Notes under the pieces: generated by a model | Seen by the model: the letters and a program-made list of their open reading frames with translations, nothing else | Told to the model about the DNA's origin: nothing | Databases searched by the model: none | Position numbers and translations under genes: made by a program | Assembly: GCF_040409955.1 (NCBI RefSeq) | Contig: NZ_CP123385.1 | Coordinates: 1,099,501 to 1,163,500 of the forward strand | Length of the DNA: 64,000 nucleotides | Direction of reading: 5' to 3' | From: Salipiger sp. H15 | GTDB taxonomy: Bacteria; Pseudomonadota; Alphaproteobacteria; Rhodobacterales; Rhodobacteraceae | In this document: positions 36,376 to 46,700 of the stretch, piece by piece | Numbering within the stretch: the stretch's first letter is position 1 | Layout: every line of letters begins with the position of its first letter

Positions 36376-37803
36376 TCAGGCTTTCGTGCCGGTGCCCGGG
36401 TTGCGCGCGGCCAGCCGCTCCGAGACGCGGCCCATGGCGGCGGCGTAGTCGGCGAGGATTTGCGCCTCGAGCGGGTGATGCCCGGCGCTGACCACCTTGC
36501 GGCCGCGCACCACCACGTCGCCGACATGCAGGCCGCGCCCGGCGAAGACGTGGAAATCGAGGGCCGCCTCGGGCGCGACGGGGGCCATGGCCTCGGGCTC
36601 GGGGCTGGTCAGCTCGACGAAGCTGGCCATGCCGCCGACCGCCAGCCCCTGCTCGGGGCGGCCCGCCGCGCGCGCGCCGCCCTGCACCGCGCGGGTCCAG
36701 AGGTTGGCGGCGACGCTCGGCTGGTCGGGCGAGGCGAGCACGTTGCGCTGCCGGTCGCGCAGGCGCTGGCTGTACTCCAGCATCTGCAGCTCCTGCGCGG
36801 CGGAGGTGGCGATGTTGGAATCCGAGCCGATGCCGAAGACCCCGCCCTCGGCGAGGAAGTCGGTGGCGCGGAAGATGCCGTCGCCGAGGTTGGCCTCGGT
36901 CATCGGGCAGAGACCCACCGTGGCGCCGGAGCGGGCGATCTGGCGCACCTCGGCGTCATCGAGATGGGTGGCATGGATCAGGCACCAGCGCTGGTCGACC
37001 GGCGCGATGTCGTAGAGCTGCTCGACCGGGCGGCGACCGTTCCAGGCCAGCGCCTCGTTCACCTCGGGGATCTGCTCGGCGACGTGGATGTGCACCGGGC
37101 AACCGGGCAGCAGGTCCGCGCGCAGCTCCATCAACCGGGCCATCTCCTCGGACGTGACGGCGCGCAGTGAATGCGGCGCGATGCCGAGCTTGTGCCCGGC
37201 CGCGGCGGCGGGGGCCTTCAGCGCCTCGAGCATCGCGGCGTAGCCGTCGAGATCCTGGATGAAGCGCCGCTGCCCGTCGGTGGGGGGCAGGCCGCCGAAG
37301 CCGGAATGGGCATAGAAGACCGGCAGGTGGGTGAGCTCGAGCCCGGTCGCCCGCGCCGCCTCGAAGATCGCCAGCGACAGCTCCTCGCGCCGGGCGTAGG
37401 GCGTGCCGTCGAGGTCGTTGTGGACGTAGTGGAACTCGGCGATGCCGGTGTAGCCGCCCTTCAGCAGCGACAGGTAGAGCCGCGCGGCGATGGCCTGCAT
37501 GTCCTCGGGCGACACGGTCAGCGCGAAGAAATACATGATGTCGCGCCAGGACCAGAAGCTGTCGACCGGGTTGCGGCGCACCTCCGAGAGCCCCGCCATG
37601 GCGTATTGGAAGGCATGGCTGTGCAGGTCGGTGATCCCCGGCACCACCGGGTTCTCGTAGACCGGCAGGCCCAGCGGGTTGGCGTCTTCGGCGATGGCCG
37701 AGATCGTCCCGTCCGCGGCGAACTGCACGGAGAGGTTCCGCTTCCAGCCCTCCGGCGTGAGGGCCTGGCGGAAGTGGGCGCCGGTGAGAAGGGCAGAGGT
37801 CAT
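36376..37803 (-). CDS. hutF: Formimidoylglutamate deiminase
   Basis: The 475-residue amidohydrolase matches HutF. The N-terminal metal motif is LHSHAFQYAMAGL, the middle ligand is HIHVAEQIPEVNEAL, and the late aspartate is in GIGSDSNIATSAAQELQ. HutF deiminates N-formimidoyl-glutamate to N-formyl-glutamate, which HutG then splits to formate and glutamate, the last steps of one histidine degradation route. hutG lies directly upstream with a 4-base overlap (ATGA). The start at 37803 is set by that overlap. The histidine-cleaving genes hutH, hutU and hutI are not in the window. Confidence 0.92.
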   Translation of the reverse strand: MTSALLTGAHFRQALTPEGWKRNLSVQFAADGTISAIAEDANPLGLPVYENPVVPGITDLHSHAFQYAMAGLSEVRRNPVDSFWSWRDIMYFFALTVSPEDMQAIAARLYLSLLKGGYTGIAEFHYVHNDLDGTPYARREELSLAIFEAARATGLELTHLPVFYAHSGFGGLPPTDGQRRFIQDLDGYAAMLEALKAPAAAAGHKLGIAPHSLRAVTSEEMARLMELRADLLPGCPVHIHVAEQIPEVNEALAWNGRRPVEQLYDIAPVDQRWCLIHATHLDDAEVRQIARSGATVGLCPMTEANLGDGIFRATDFLAEGGVFGIGSDSNIATSAAQELQMLEYSQRLRDRQRNVLASPDQPSVAANLWTRAVQGGARAAGRPEQGLAVGGMASFVELTSPEPEAMAPVAPEAALDFHVFAGRGLHVGDVVVRGRKVVSAGHHPLEAQILADYAAAMGRVSERLAARNPGTGTKA

Positions 37804-38630
37804 TGATGCGGCTCCAGCTCGGGAATGAAGGATGTCATGGCGGCGACGAGCGCGGCAAGCGCGGTCTTCAGCCGGTCCGCGCGCTCGGGCAGGTAGGTCC
37901 AGGGGCTCTCTTCGAGCATGTAGCACTCCTGCGCGATCTCGATCTGCAGCGCGTGCACGTTGCGCGCCGGATCGCCGTAGTGGCGGGTGATGAAGCCGCC
38001 CTTGAAGCGCCCGTCGCGCACGGCGCTGAAGCCGCTGCCGCGCAGCGCGGCATAGGCGGCGTCCGAAAGCGCGGGAGCGCAGGCGGCGCCGGAATTGGTG
38101 CCGAGGTTGAGATCGGGCAGGCGCCCCTCGAAGAGCCGCGGCACGCGGCTGCGGATCGAGTGCAGGTCGAGCAGCAGGCAATAGCCATGCGCGGCGCGGA
38201 TGCGCGCGATCTCGGCGGAGAGCGCGGCGTGGTAGGGTTCCCAGTAGGCGGCGATGCGCGCGGCGCGTTCCGCGGCATCCGGCTCGGCGCCGTCGCGGTA
38301 GAGCGGGGTGCCGTCGAAGTCGATGGTCGAGATCAGCCCGGTGGTCGCGCCGCTGTAGAGCGGGGTGTCGTCCTTCGGCCGGTTGAGGTCGACCGCGTAG
38401 CGCGAGACCCGTGCCGCCAGCAGCGAGGCGCCGGCGGGCAGGATGTCGCGGGCGATGCGGTCCATGTGCCAGTCGGTATCGCGCAGGTCGCGTGCCTCGG
38501 ACGTGAGCGCCTCCGCAAGGGCGGGGGGCAAAATTTCCCCTGCGTGAGGCACGTTCAGAAGCAGGGGCGAGCTGCCGGATGTCCTGATTAACAAAGCATC
38601 TTCAATAGCTTGGTTCGTGTCGTTGGTCAT
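37800..38630 (-). CDS. hutG: N-formylglutamate deformylase
   Basis: The 276-residue protein belongs to the N-formylglutamate amidohydrolase (FGase) family. Motifs include LLNVPHAGEILP, DTDWHMDRIA, YAVDLNRPKDDTPLY and LLLDLHSIRSRVP, with late TRHYGDPARNVHALQIEIAQECYM split across the last zinc and substrate contacts. It releases formate and L-glutamate from N-formyl-glutamate. It heads the hutG-hutF-iclR operon, and AAGGGGCGG precedes the start. The formate could feed fhs encoded elsewhere in the window. Confidence 0.92.
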   Translation of the reverse strand: MTNDTNQAIEDALLIRTSGSSPLLLNVPHAGEILPPALAEALTSEARDLRDTDWHMDRIARDILPAGASLLAARVSRYAVDLNRPKDDTPLYSGATTGLISTIDFDGTPLYRDGAEPDAAERAARIAAYWEPYHAALSAEIARIRAAHGYCLLLDLHSIRSRVPRLFEGRLPDLNLGTNSGAACAPALSDAAYAALRGSGFSAVRDGRFKGGFITRHYGDPARNVHALQIEIAQECYMLEESPWTYLPERADRLKTALAALVAAMTSFIPELEPHQ

Positions 38631-38639
38631 GTCCGCCCC

Positions 38640-38673
38640 TTTTGCATTTAAAAACGGTTATTGACATGCAAAA
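38640..38673. promoter_or_regulatory. Candidate operator between hutG and the TAXI-TRAP genes
   Basis: A perfect 8-base inverted repeat, TTTTGCAT (38640-38647) and ATGCAAAA (38666-38673), lies in an AT-rich island of the 139-base divergent region. TTGACA (38661-38666) overlaps its right arm and could be a -35 element for either direction. It is a good candidate site for the IclR protein of this locus. Confidence 0.45.
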
Positions 38674-38769
38674 ACCCAGCGTCAAGAAGCAACTCGCGCA
38701 ACCCCGCGACAGGCGCGCTTCCGGCGCGTTCAGAATGGGGGCTTCACAACAGTCCATGGAGGATTTCCC

Positions 38770-39744
38770 ATGACCCTTTCCCGGCGCCTTTTCCTTGGCA
38801 CCTCCGCAGCCGCGCTTGCCGCGGTGACGACCCCGGCCTTCGCCGCGGGCCGCACCTTCTTCGGCATCGCGACCGGCGGCACCGGCGGCACCTACTACCC
38901 GCTCGGCGGCATGCTGGCGCAGCTGATCTCGAACACCGCTGAACTGCCGGACACCAAGCTCTCGGCCACCGCCGAGACCGGCAACGCCTCGGTCGCCAAC
39001 GCGCAGCTGCTGGGCCGCGGCGAGATCGAATCCGCCTTTGCCGCCGCCGACATCCTCGATGCCGCCTTCAAGGGCGTGAACCAGTTCGAGGGCGAGGCGC
39101 TCGAGAACCTGCGGGCCATCGGCGCGCTCTACCCCGAGACCGTGCAGCTCGTGGTCCGCGCCGACAGCGGCATCGCGACCTTCGAGGACCTCAAGGGCAA
39201 GTCGATCTCGTCGGGTTCGCCGGGTTCGGGCCAGTGGCAGCTGCTGGGCGACCTGCTGACCGCCCATGGCATGACCCGCGAGGACGTGTCCGAGGACTAT
39301 TCCTCGTTCGCGCAGTCGGTCGACAAGATCAAGGACGGCAACCTCGACGCCTCGCTGATCACCGCCGGCCTGCCGACCTCGTCGGTCACCGACCTTGCCA
39401 ACGGCCATGATGTCCGCATCGTGCCGCTGAACGGCCCGGCGATCGCCAAGCTGCAGGAAACCCAGCCCTACTATGCCAACGCGCTGATCCCCGCGGGCAG
39501 CTACAAGGGCGTGGACGCGGATGTCGAGACGCTGGCCGTGCGCGCCATCTGGGCGACCCACGCGGACGTCTCCGACGACATCATCTACGCGGTGACCAAG
39601 GCGCTCTACGAGAACACCGAGACGCTGGGCAACGTGCACCCGATGGGCAAGCAGATCTCGCTCGACAAGGCGCTCGAGTCGGTCTCGATCCCGGTCCACC
39701 CCGGTGCCGAGAAGTACTACGCCGAGAAGGGCATCACCCAGTAA
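38770..39744 (+). CDS. TAXI-family TRAP transporter substrate-binding protein
   Basis: The 324-residue protein has a twin-arginine-like or Sec signal peptide (MTLSRRLFLGTSAAALAAV, cleaved near AFA-AG). The mature part starts with FFGIATGGTGGTYYPLGGMLA, the hallmark of TAXI solute receptors. ETGNASVANAQLLGRGEIESA follows. TAXI proteins deliver organic acids or amino acids such as glutamate to a fused TRAP permease. That permease is encoded two genes downstream. Divergence from hutG-hutF suggests a nitrogenous ligand related to glutamate or histidine, but this is inference. The stop overlaps the next start (TAATG). Confidence 0.92.
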   Translation: MTLSRRLFLGTSAAALAAVTTPAFAAGRTFFGIATGGTGGTYYPLGGMLAQLISNTAELPDTKLSATAETGNASVANAQLLGRGEIESAFAAADILDAAFKGVNQFEGEALENLRAIGALYPETVQLVVRADSGIATFEDLKGKSISSGSPGSGQWQLLGDLLTAHGMTREDVSEDYSSFAQSVDKIKDGNLDASLITAGLPTSSVTDLANGHDVRIVPLNGPAIAKLQETQPYYANALIPAGSYKGVDADVETLAVRAIWATHADVSDDIIYAVTKALYENTETLGNVHPMGKQISLDKALESVSIPVHPGAEKYYAEKGITQ

Positions 39745-40247
39745 TGGCGCTGCGCAGTCCTCTGCGCGGCACGGGGAGGGCGGCTCTGGCCGCCCTCCTG
39801 CTGCCATGCCTTCCCGCCATGGCCCTGGCCGGGGCTGGGAACGGCTGGCTGTGCCTGACCGAGACCCGCGGCGAGGGGCGCGAGATCGCGCGGCTGCCGC
39901 TGGGGCCGGACGGCACCTTCGAGCTGAGTTTCATCCATTCCGTGTCGCGCACCCCGGTGACCGACGCCTACCGCGTCGAGGAGGGCGAGATCGTGCAGAC
40001 GCGCGAGACCTTCATGGCGCATGGCGCGGGCCTGCCGTCGATCGCGAATGACATGGATGCCACCGGCTGGCGGCACGAGGACGGGCATTTCATCCTCGAC
40101 ATGCGCCGCAAGACCGGACCGATCCCGCTGCGCATCCAGGCGCAGTTCAAGAACACCCTACACGTTGCCGGGACCGATCTGCCGCTGGCGGATCTGGGCC
40201 AGTCGGCGCTCACCCTTGCCCCCTGCGACGAGGAGACACCGCTTTGA
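39744..40247 (+). CDS. DUF1850 protein of TAXI-TRAP loci
   Basis: The 167-residue protein has an N-terminal signal segment (ALAALLLPCLPAMALAGAG). A small beta-rich domain follows, with FELSFIHSVSRTPVTDAYRV, the conserved DUF1850 pattern. DUF1850 genes sit almost always between TAXI receptor and permease genes, so a periplasmic accessory role in that transporter is likely; the biochemistry is unknown. It overlaps the receptor stop by one base and the permease TTG start by four, which is strong evidence for a three-gene operon. Confidence 0.85.
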   Translation: MALRSPLRGTGRAALAALLLPCLPAMALAGAGNGWLCLTETRGEGREIARLPLGPDGTFELSFIHSVSRTPVTDAYRVEEGEIVQTRETFMAHGAGLPSIANDMDATGWRHEDGHFILDMRRKTGPIPLRIQAQFKNTLHVAGTDLPLADLGQSALTLAPCDEETPL

Positions 40248-42478
40248 CCCAAGGGATTCCCCCGAAGGACAGCCATGGCCACACCGCGGCCGATGGCGAT
40301 CACGAATTTACCGCCGACGAAGTCGAGGCGCTGGTCCGCGAATACGATTCCGAGTCGAACTTCCGCAATCTTGCCGGACCGACCGCCATCCTCGTGACCG
40401 TGGCCTCGGTCATCCTGTCGCTGTTCCACGTCTACACGGCGGGCTTCGGCCTGCTGAACGAGGTGATGCACCGCACCATCCACCTAAGCTTCGTCATGGG
40501 GCTGATCTTCCTCGTCTTCCCGCGCAAGCGCGCGACGCCGACGGGCAAGATCTGGGCGGAGTCGCTGGTCTTCGCCGCCTTCTACCTCTACCTGCTCTAC
40601 GGCATCACCACGGCGCTGCCGGCAAGCACGTTGAAGACCGTCTTCGTCGGCGTCATGCTGGTGCTGATCGCGCTCACCCTGCCGTTCAACCGCCGCGGCG
40701 CGGACCCCGAGAAGGTGGCGCTGCGCGACTGGGTCTTCGCGGCCTTCGGCGCGGGCTTCTCGGCCTACCTGTCGATCTTCTTCAAGCACATCTTCATCGA
40801 CAACGTCGGCAGCCCGCCCGAGCCGGTCTACATGATGGGCCTCATCGCCATCGTCATGACGCTGGAGGCGACGCGCCGCACTATGGGCCCGACGCTGGCC
40901 TGGATCGGCGTCGGCTGCCTGCTCTACGCGCTGGCGGGGCCCTACCTGCCGGGCATCCTCGCGCACCGCGGCTACTCGATCACCCGGATCATCAACCACC
41001 TCTTCGTGGGGACCGAGGGCATCTACGGCGTCGCCGTGGGCGTGGTTGCGACCTACGTGTTCCACTTCGTGCTCTTCGGTATCCTCGCGCAGATGAGCGG
41101 GCTCGGGCAGCTCTTCATCGACCTCGCGACGATCATCGCGGGGCGCGCCTCGGGCGGTTCGGCCAAGGTCTCGGTGGTCTCGTCGGGCTTCTTCGGGATG
41201 ATCTCGGGCTCGCCGATCGCCAACACGGTGACCACGGGCGCCTTCACCATCCCGCTGATGAAGAAGTCGGGCTTCTCGGGGCGCTTTGCCGGCGCGGTCG
41301 AGGCCTCGGCCTCCTGCGGCGGGCAGATCACCCCGCCGATCATGGGCGCCTCGGCCTTCGTGATGACCGAGATGCTGGGCATCCCCTACAACGAGCTCAT
41401 CCTCATCGCCATCGTCCCGGCCTGCTTCCACTACATCGCGATCCTGCTGATGGTCCATCTCGAGGCCAAGAAGCTGGGGCTCGAGGGCCTGTCCAAGGAC
41501 AAGATCCCGCAGTTCCGCGCGGTGCTGGCGCGCTCGTGGCACCTCTTCGTGCCGCTCGGCGTGATGGTCGCGATGCTGCTGATGCAGTACACGCCCTTCC
41601 TCGCCGCCTTCTGGGGCATCATCCTGACCATCGTGTTCAGCTACGTGCCGCTGCTGATGCGCGCGCTCGGCAACACCTCGATGGACACCTCGACCGTGCT
41701 GACCCCGCCGCGCCTCGTGCGCGGGTTCGAGGACGGCGCCAAGTTCGCGCTGGCGATCGGCGCGGCCTGCGCCTGCGTCGGCTTCCTGCTGGGCATGACC
41801 ACGCTCACCGGGCTCGGCTTCAAGTTCTCGGCCGCCGTGGTGCAGCTGGCGCATGACGTCGCCACCTTCGTCATCAGCATGGATTTCACCGGGCTGCTGT
41901 CGGAAAACGGGCTGGCGCTGTTCTTCGGGCTGATCTTCGTGGCGCTGGCCTGCATCATCATGGGCGCCGGCATCCCGACCACGCCGACCTACATCATCCT
42001 CGCCTCGATCGCGGCGCCGGCGCTGATGGAGTTCGACGTGCCGCTCGTCGCCACGCACTTCTTCGTCTTCTACTTCGGCGTCCTCGCCGACGTGACGCCG
42101 CCGGTGGCGCTGGCCGCCTACGCGGCGGCGGGGCTGGCGCGGGCGGAGCCGATGACCACGGGCACGACCGCCTTCCGGCTGTCGATGGGCAAGGCGCTGG
42201 TGCCGTTCATGTTCATCTACGCGCCGAGCCTGCTCTTCGTGAACTTCACCTGGGTGGAGTTCATCACGGCGCTGATCTCGGGGCTGATGGGCGTGCTGGC
42301 GCTGTCGGCGGCCTATATCGGCTGGTTCCGCCGCGACCTCGTGCTGTGGGAGAAGCTGATGCTGACCGCCGCGGGCCTGCTGCTGATCTCGACCCACTGG
42401 GGTGCGATCGCGGTGGGGGCACTGGTCGTGCTCGGCATCCTGCTGCGGCCCGCCCCGGCCCGGCGCAGCGCCGCCTGA
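40244..42478 (+). CDS. Fused TRAP transporter permease (TAXI type, 4TM-12TM)
   Basis: The 744-residue membrane protein has a cytoplasmic N-terminus of about 45 residues. Four helices of the small DctQ-like part follow, then the large DctM-like part with SGFFGMISGSPIANTVTTGAFTIP and GQITPPIMGASAFVMTEML, conserved substrate and sodium-path segments of TRAP permeases. The fusion is standard for TAXI systems. The start is TTG at 40244, overlapping the DUF1850 stop; no ATG is nearby. A strong terminator lies 27 bases after the stop, ending the operon. Confidence 0.93.
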   Translation: MTQGIPPKDSHGHTAADGDHEFTADEVEALVREYDSESNFRNLAGPTAILVTVASVILSLFHVYTAGFGLLNEVMHRTIHLSFVMGLIFLVFPRKRATPTGKIWAESLVFAAFYLYLLYGITTALPASTLKTVFVGVMLVLIALTLPFNRRGADPEKVALRDWVFAAFGAGFSAYLSIFFKHIFIDNVGSPPEPVYMMGLIAIVMTLEATRRTMGPTLAWIGVGCLLYALAGPYLPGILAHRGYSITRIINHLFVGTEGIYGVAVGVVATYVFHFVLFGILAQMSGLGQLFIDLATIIAGRASGGSAKVSVVSSGFFGMISGSPIANTVTTGAFTIPLMKKSGFSGRFAGAVEASASCGGQITPPIMGASAFVMTEMLGIPYNELILIAIVPACFHYIAILLMVHLEAKKLGLEGLSKDKIPQFRAVLARSWHLFVPLGVMVAMLLMQYTPFLAAFWGIILTIVFSYVPLLMRALGNTSMDTSTVLTPPRLVRGFEDGAKFALAIGAACACVGFLLGMTTLTGLGFKFSAAVVQLAHDVATFVISMDFTGLLSENGLALFFGLIFVALACIIMGAGIPTTPTYIILASIAAPALMEFDVPLVATHFFVFYFGVLADVTPPVALAAYAAAGLARAEPMTTGTTAFRLSMGKALVPFMFIYAPSLLFVNFTWVEFITALISGLMGVLALSAAYIGWFRRDLVLWEKLMLTAAGLLLISTHWGAIAVGALVVLGILLRPAPARRSAA

Positions 42479-42504
42479 GGCGCAGCCGCACCGCAATGAT
42501 CCTG

Positions 42505-42540
42505 TCGCCCGCCGGAGTGATCCGGCGGGCGATCTTCTTT
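42505..42540 (+). terminator. Rho-independent terminator after the TRAP operon
   Basis: TCGCCCGCCGGA (42505-42516) and TCCGGCGGGCGA (42521-42532) form a perfect 12-base stem with a GTGA loop, followed by TCTTCTTT. Confidence 0.9.
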
Positions 42541-42871
42541 CCGGGGGTGATGCGCAACTTCCTGCCGAGCGTCGCGGCGGGTCTCGAGGCGGCCGCTCGT
42601 TGCGCGACAAGACCCATCGGTGCCTGCTCCGGCGGGGAACCTTTGCGGCCTTCGTTCCGGGAATTGCGGATCCGCGCCGGTTCGGCCCCGGAAATCGCCT
42701 CGTCAATCACCGGGAAGTGCCGGTCCGGGCGCAGCAGCTTCGGTCCGAAGATCCCGTCAGGGGAGACCATTCCGAAAAGCCGTTCAATCCCAGATAGTTT
42801 ACGCAAGGTGAAGTGGCGTGATATGCTGGGCCGTCTTCGAATGAACGCGGAAACCGAAAAGGAAGTCGCTC
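42541..42871. other. Non-coding stretch before the glycine-rich gene
   Basis: About 330 bases follow the TRAP terminator. Open frames here exist on both strands but lack ribosome sites and family-like content; the longest minus-strand one would run into the permease gene. The last 60 bases are less GC-rich and probably contain the promoter of the small gene at 42872. I found no convincing -35/-10 pair. Confidence 0.4.
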
Positions 42872-43180
42872 ATGGAAGGTATTGCTGCGCTGATCGTCCA
42901 GGCAATTGCGGGCATGGTCGGCGGTGGATTGGCGGGACAGGTGGTCAAGAGCGTCGGCATGGCGATCCTGCCGAAGCTGCTCTCGGGGGCGATCGGCGGC
43001 ATCGCCGGCGGCTCGGCCATAGGCGCATTGCTCGGCGGAGGCGATCCGGCCGCGGCAACCGACGTGGTCAACGCCGCGGGAGGGCTCGATATCGGCGCGC
43101 TGATCGCACAGCTCCTTGGCGGTGCGGCCGGGGGCGGCGTTCTGACCGCGATCGTCGGCCAGTTCCTCGGCAAGAAGTAG
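42872..43180 (+). CDS. Small glycine-rich hydrophobic protein of unknown function
   Basis: The 102-residue product is made of alternating hydrophobic and Gly/Ala stretches: IAGMVGGGLAGQVV, LLSGAIGGIAGGSAIGALLGGG and LLGGAAGGGVLTAIVGQFLGKK. There is little charge until the final two lysines, and no classical signal peptide. The GxxxG-like spacing suggests membrane-associated or self-packing helices. AAGGAAG stands before the ATG, so it is very likely expressed. Similar short Gly-rich proteins occur widely in Rhodobacteraceae without known function. It is flanked by non-coding DNA on both sides; a link to the giant gene 600 bases downstream is only positional. Confidence 0.7.
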   Translation: MEGIAALIVQAIAGMVGGGLAGQVVKSVGMAILPKLLSGAIGGIAGGSAIGALLGGGDPAAATDVVNAAGGLDIGALIAQLLGGAAGGGVLTAIVGQFLGKK

Positions 43181-43783
43181 GCTCTCCGTATCCTCGGGGC
43201 GAGTCCGTCCGCGCGGCGGCGCTAGCGCCGTGCGCGGGCTTTCCAAGCTGTGTCTTCGTCACCGCCGGCGGCGGGTTTCGGGTCGCGTCGCGGCACCCGA
43301 AGGCCGCGCGACGCTGCGCTGCGCCGGGTGACCGGCCACCGGTGACCGTTCCGGATCGGCGGCCGCCCGAGATTATTCAGGGCCTTATCCCTCTTATTTG
43401 CCCGCGCACCATTTTCGCCTTATTTCCGGGACAAGAGAATCCGCCCTTTCTCCTGATATACGCAGCGCTCGGCGGGAAATGGCCCGCGAGTTATCCGCCT
43501 TTCCCGGAATACGTCCTGGGCCTCGAGGTCGCTCCCGCCGGGCGGCCCCGGCATCGCGGCATTCGGCGGGGAGCCGCCCATGCGCCGCCCGTTGTTTTGT
43601 TGGGGAACGACAGGGGTTTCCCCGTCATATGCACAGGGATTGCGCAGCTCGACGGAGCGTCTGCCATTCAAATGACCTTGACCGGGGCTGATATGTCGAA
43701 CAGCCTATAGGTGAATTTCATTTCTGAATTCAGCTCCAGATAAATCGCTCAAACCATTTTGAACTCAGGCTCGGGAGGGTGAT
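43181..43783. other. 600-base intergenic region upstream of the giant gene
   Basis: It contains a CGGCGCTAGCGCCG palindrome at 43217-43230, probably the terminator of the small gene. After this, base composition becomes more AT-rich towards the right, with runs such as TTATTTG and TTTTCGCC. The last 80 bases include TGAATT repeats (TGAATTTCATTTCTGAATTC at about 43711-43730). No frame has a ribosome site or a family-like product. A long leader or multi-site promoter for the giant gene is likely here. Confidence 0.5.
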
Positions 43784-46700
43784 ATGTCCAGCGATCCCGT
43801 TTCCAAGATTGTGCCTTCATTTCCGGCCGCTGTGCCTGTCGGCGCGGGCCTCCGCATCGGCGCGGACGGGCAGGACGTCCCCGAGGGCGTCGACCGCTTC
43901 CCAGGCGAGGCTGCGGCGGTGCTGAAGGCGGTGCCGGGCGGCGGCACCGGGCGCGCGGCCCACAGCGTTGAACAGGACGGCACCTTCGATCTGGCCCCTG
44001 CCACCGCGCCGGGCAGCGTTCTCGAGGCCGAGGATTTCGAGATCCTCTCGGGGTTCCGGGTGGAACAAGTCGGCGGTGCCTCGGGAGGGGCGGTGCTGCA
44101 CGACACCGGCACCGGCGCGCCGCGCGCGCAGGTGGTCCTCACCGAGAGCGGGCTCTTCGACATCACCATCGGCTATTTCGACGAGACCGACGGCGTGTCC
44201 TTCCTGCAGGTGCTGCTCAACGGCGAGGAGATCGCGGCCTTCGACTGGGACGGCACCGGTGGCAGCGCGCTGGCCGATGGCCGCAGCGCGGCGGAATACG
44301 TGATCGAGGCGGTGGAGCTGCGGGCGGGGGATGTGCTCGAGCTTGGCGGTGACGGCGACCGGGGCGAGCCCCTGCGCGTGGACCGCGTCACCCTGAGCCC
44401 CCGGCAGGCAGACGTGCCGGGCGATCTCACCACCCCCTACGTGCTCGGCCCGGACGCGCCGCAGGCCAACCGGCTCGAGACCGCGGGCGACCGGGACTGG
44501 TTCGCGGCCGACCTGCTGGCGGGACACACCTACATCTTCTCGCTGACCGGCGATCCGGACTCCCCGGACGCGCTCGGCGATCCCTACCTGCGGCTCTACG
44601 ACGAGGATGGCCAGTGGCTGGCCGAGAATGACGACTGGATCGACCTCAATTCGCTGCTCTTCTACACCCCGCAGCAGGACCAGCGGGTCTATGCTGCCGC
44701 CGGGGCCTTCGGGGACTATTACGCCGGCGACTACCTGCTGCGGCTGTACAGCACGGACGGGGCGGACAGCATCCCCGGCTCGGTCGATACCGGGGAGGTG
44801 CTGCTGGCGGGCGAAACCGCGGGCAGCCGCATCGACTATCCCACCGACGAGGACTGGTACGCGGTCGACCTGCAGGCGGGCTACACCTACACTTTCTCCC
44901 TGACCGGCGATGCGACCTCCGCCGATCCGCTGCTCAACCCGATTGTGCAGCTCTACGATGCCGAGGGCTACTGGCTGGCGGATGCCTGGGACTGGAAGGG
45001 CCCCGGCTCGGTGCTGGAATACACGCCCTACGGGGACGAGAGGGTCTATGCCTCGGCTGGTTCCGCCGGGGACGGAGGGACTGGTGACTTCCTGCTGTCC
45101 TTCGAAGGCGAGGCCTACAACGACACGATTTCCGGCTGGATCGACACCCAAGAGGTGCTGGTGGCAGGCGAGGCGCAGGCGAGCCGGATCGACTATGGCT
45201 ACGACGAGGACTGGTACGCGGTCGACCTGCAGGCGGGCTATACCTACACCTTCACGCTGACCGGCGATCCGGCCTCCGCCGACCCGCTGCTCAACCCGCT
45301 CATGCAGCTCTACGATGCGGATGGTTACTGGCTGACCGATGCGTGGGGCTGGGAGGGGCCCGGCTCGGTGCTCGAGTACACGCCGTTCTGGGACGAGCGG
45401 GTCTATGCCTCGGCCGGTTCGGACTGGGACGGCAGGACCGGGGATTTCCTGCTGACCCTCGCGGCGGAGGAGAACAACGACACCATTCCCGGCTCTGTCG
45501 CCACGGCGGAGGTGCTGCAGACCGGCGAGACGCAGGGGAGCCGCATCGACTATGCCTATGACGAGGACTGGTACGCGGTCGACCTGCAGGCGGGCTACAC
45601 CTACACCTTCACGCTGACCGGCGATCCGGCCTCCTCCGATCCGCTGCTCAACCCGCTCATGCAGCTCTACGATGCCGAGGGCTACTGGCTGACCGACGCC
45701 TGGGACTGGGACGGACCGGGCTCGGTGCTCGAGTACACGCCCTTCTGGGACGAGCGCGTCTATGCCTCGGCCGGGTCCGCATGGGACGGCGGGACCGGCG
45801 ACTTCCTTCTGTCCTTCGAAGGCGAGGCCTACAACGACACGATTCCCGGCTGGATCGACACCGACGAGGTTCTGGTGGAGGGCGAGGCGCAGGCGAGCCG
45901 CATCGACTACAGCTACGACGAGGACTGGTTTGCCGTCGATCTGCTGGCGGGCTTCACCTACACCTTCACGCTGACCGGCGACCCGGATTCCTCCGATCCG
46001 CTGCTCGATCCCATGCTGCAGCTCTACGATTCCGAGGGCTACTGGCTGACCGATGCCTGGGACTGGACCGGTCCGGGCTCCGTCCTCGAGTACACGCCGG
46101 TCGGAGACGCGCTTGTCTATGCCTCGGCCGGGTCCGCGTGGGACGGCAGGACCGGGGACTTCCTGCTTTCTGTCACCGCGGCGGAGAACGGCGACACCAT
46201 TCCCGGCTCTGTCGCCACCGAGGAAGTGCTGGTGGAAGGCCAGACGCAGGGAAGCCGCATCGACTATGCCTACGACCAGGACTGGTACGCGGTCGACCTT
46301 CTGGCTGGCAATACCTACACCTTCACGCTCTCCGGAGATCCGGCGTCCTCCGAGCCGCTGGGAGACCCCATCGTGCTGCTCTACGACGTCGATGGCTATT
46401 GGCTGGACGATGCCGCGGACTGGTATGGCTCCGAGTCGGTCCTCGACTTCATGCCGAACTGGGATCAGCGGGTCTATGTCGCCGGGGCCTCGAGGCACGG
46501 GACGACAGGGGACTTCCTGCTGTCCTTCTCGGCCGAGGTGAACAACGACACGATTCCCGGCGGGACCGACACCGGCGAGGTGCTGCTGGTCGGCGAGACC
46601 GAAGGCAGCCGCATCGACTATGCCTATGACCAGGACTGGTACGCGGTCGATCTGCAGGCGGGCTATATCTATACCTTCACCCTGACCGGCGACGCCGCGT

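Noticed and set aside
42264..42806. A 180-codon minus-strand frame over the end of the TRAP permease gene and its terminator
   Set aside because: It would start with TTG, lacks a ribosome site, and reads through the terminator hairpin into the permease gene; its second half is Arg-rich.
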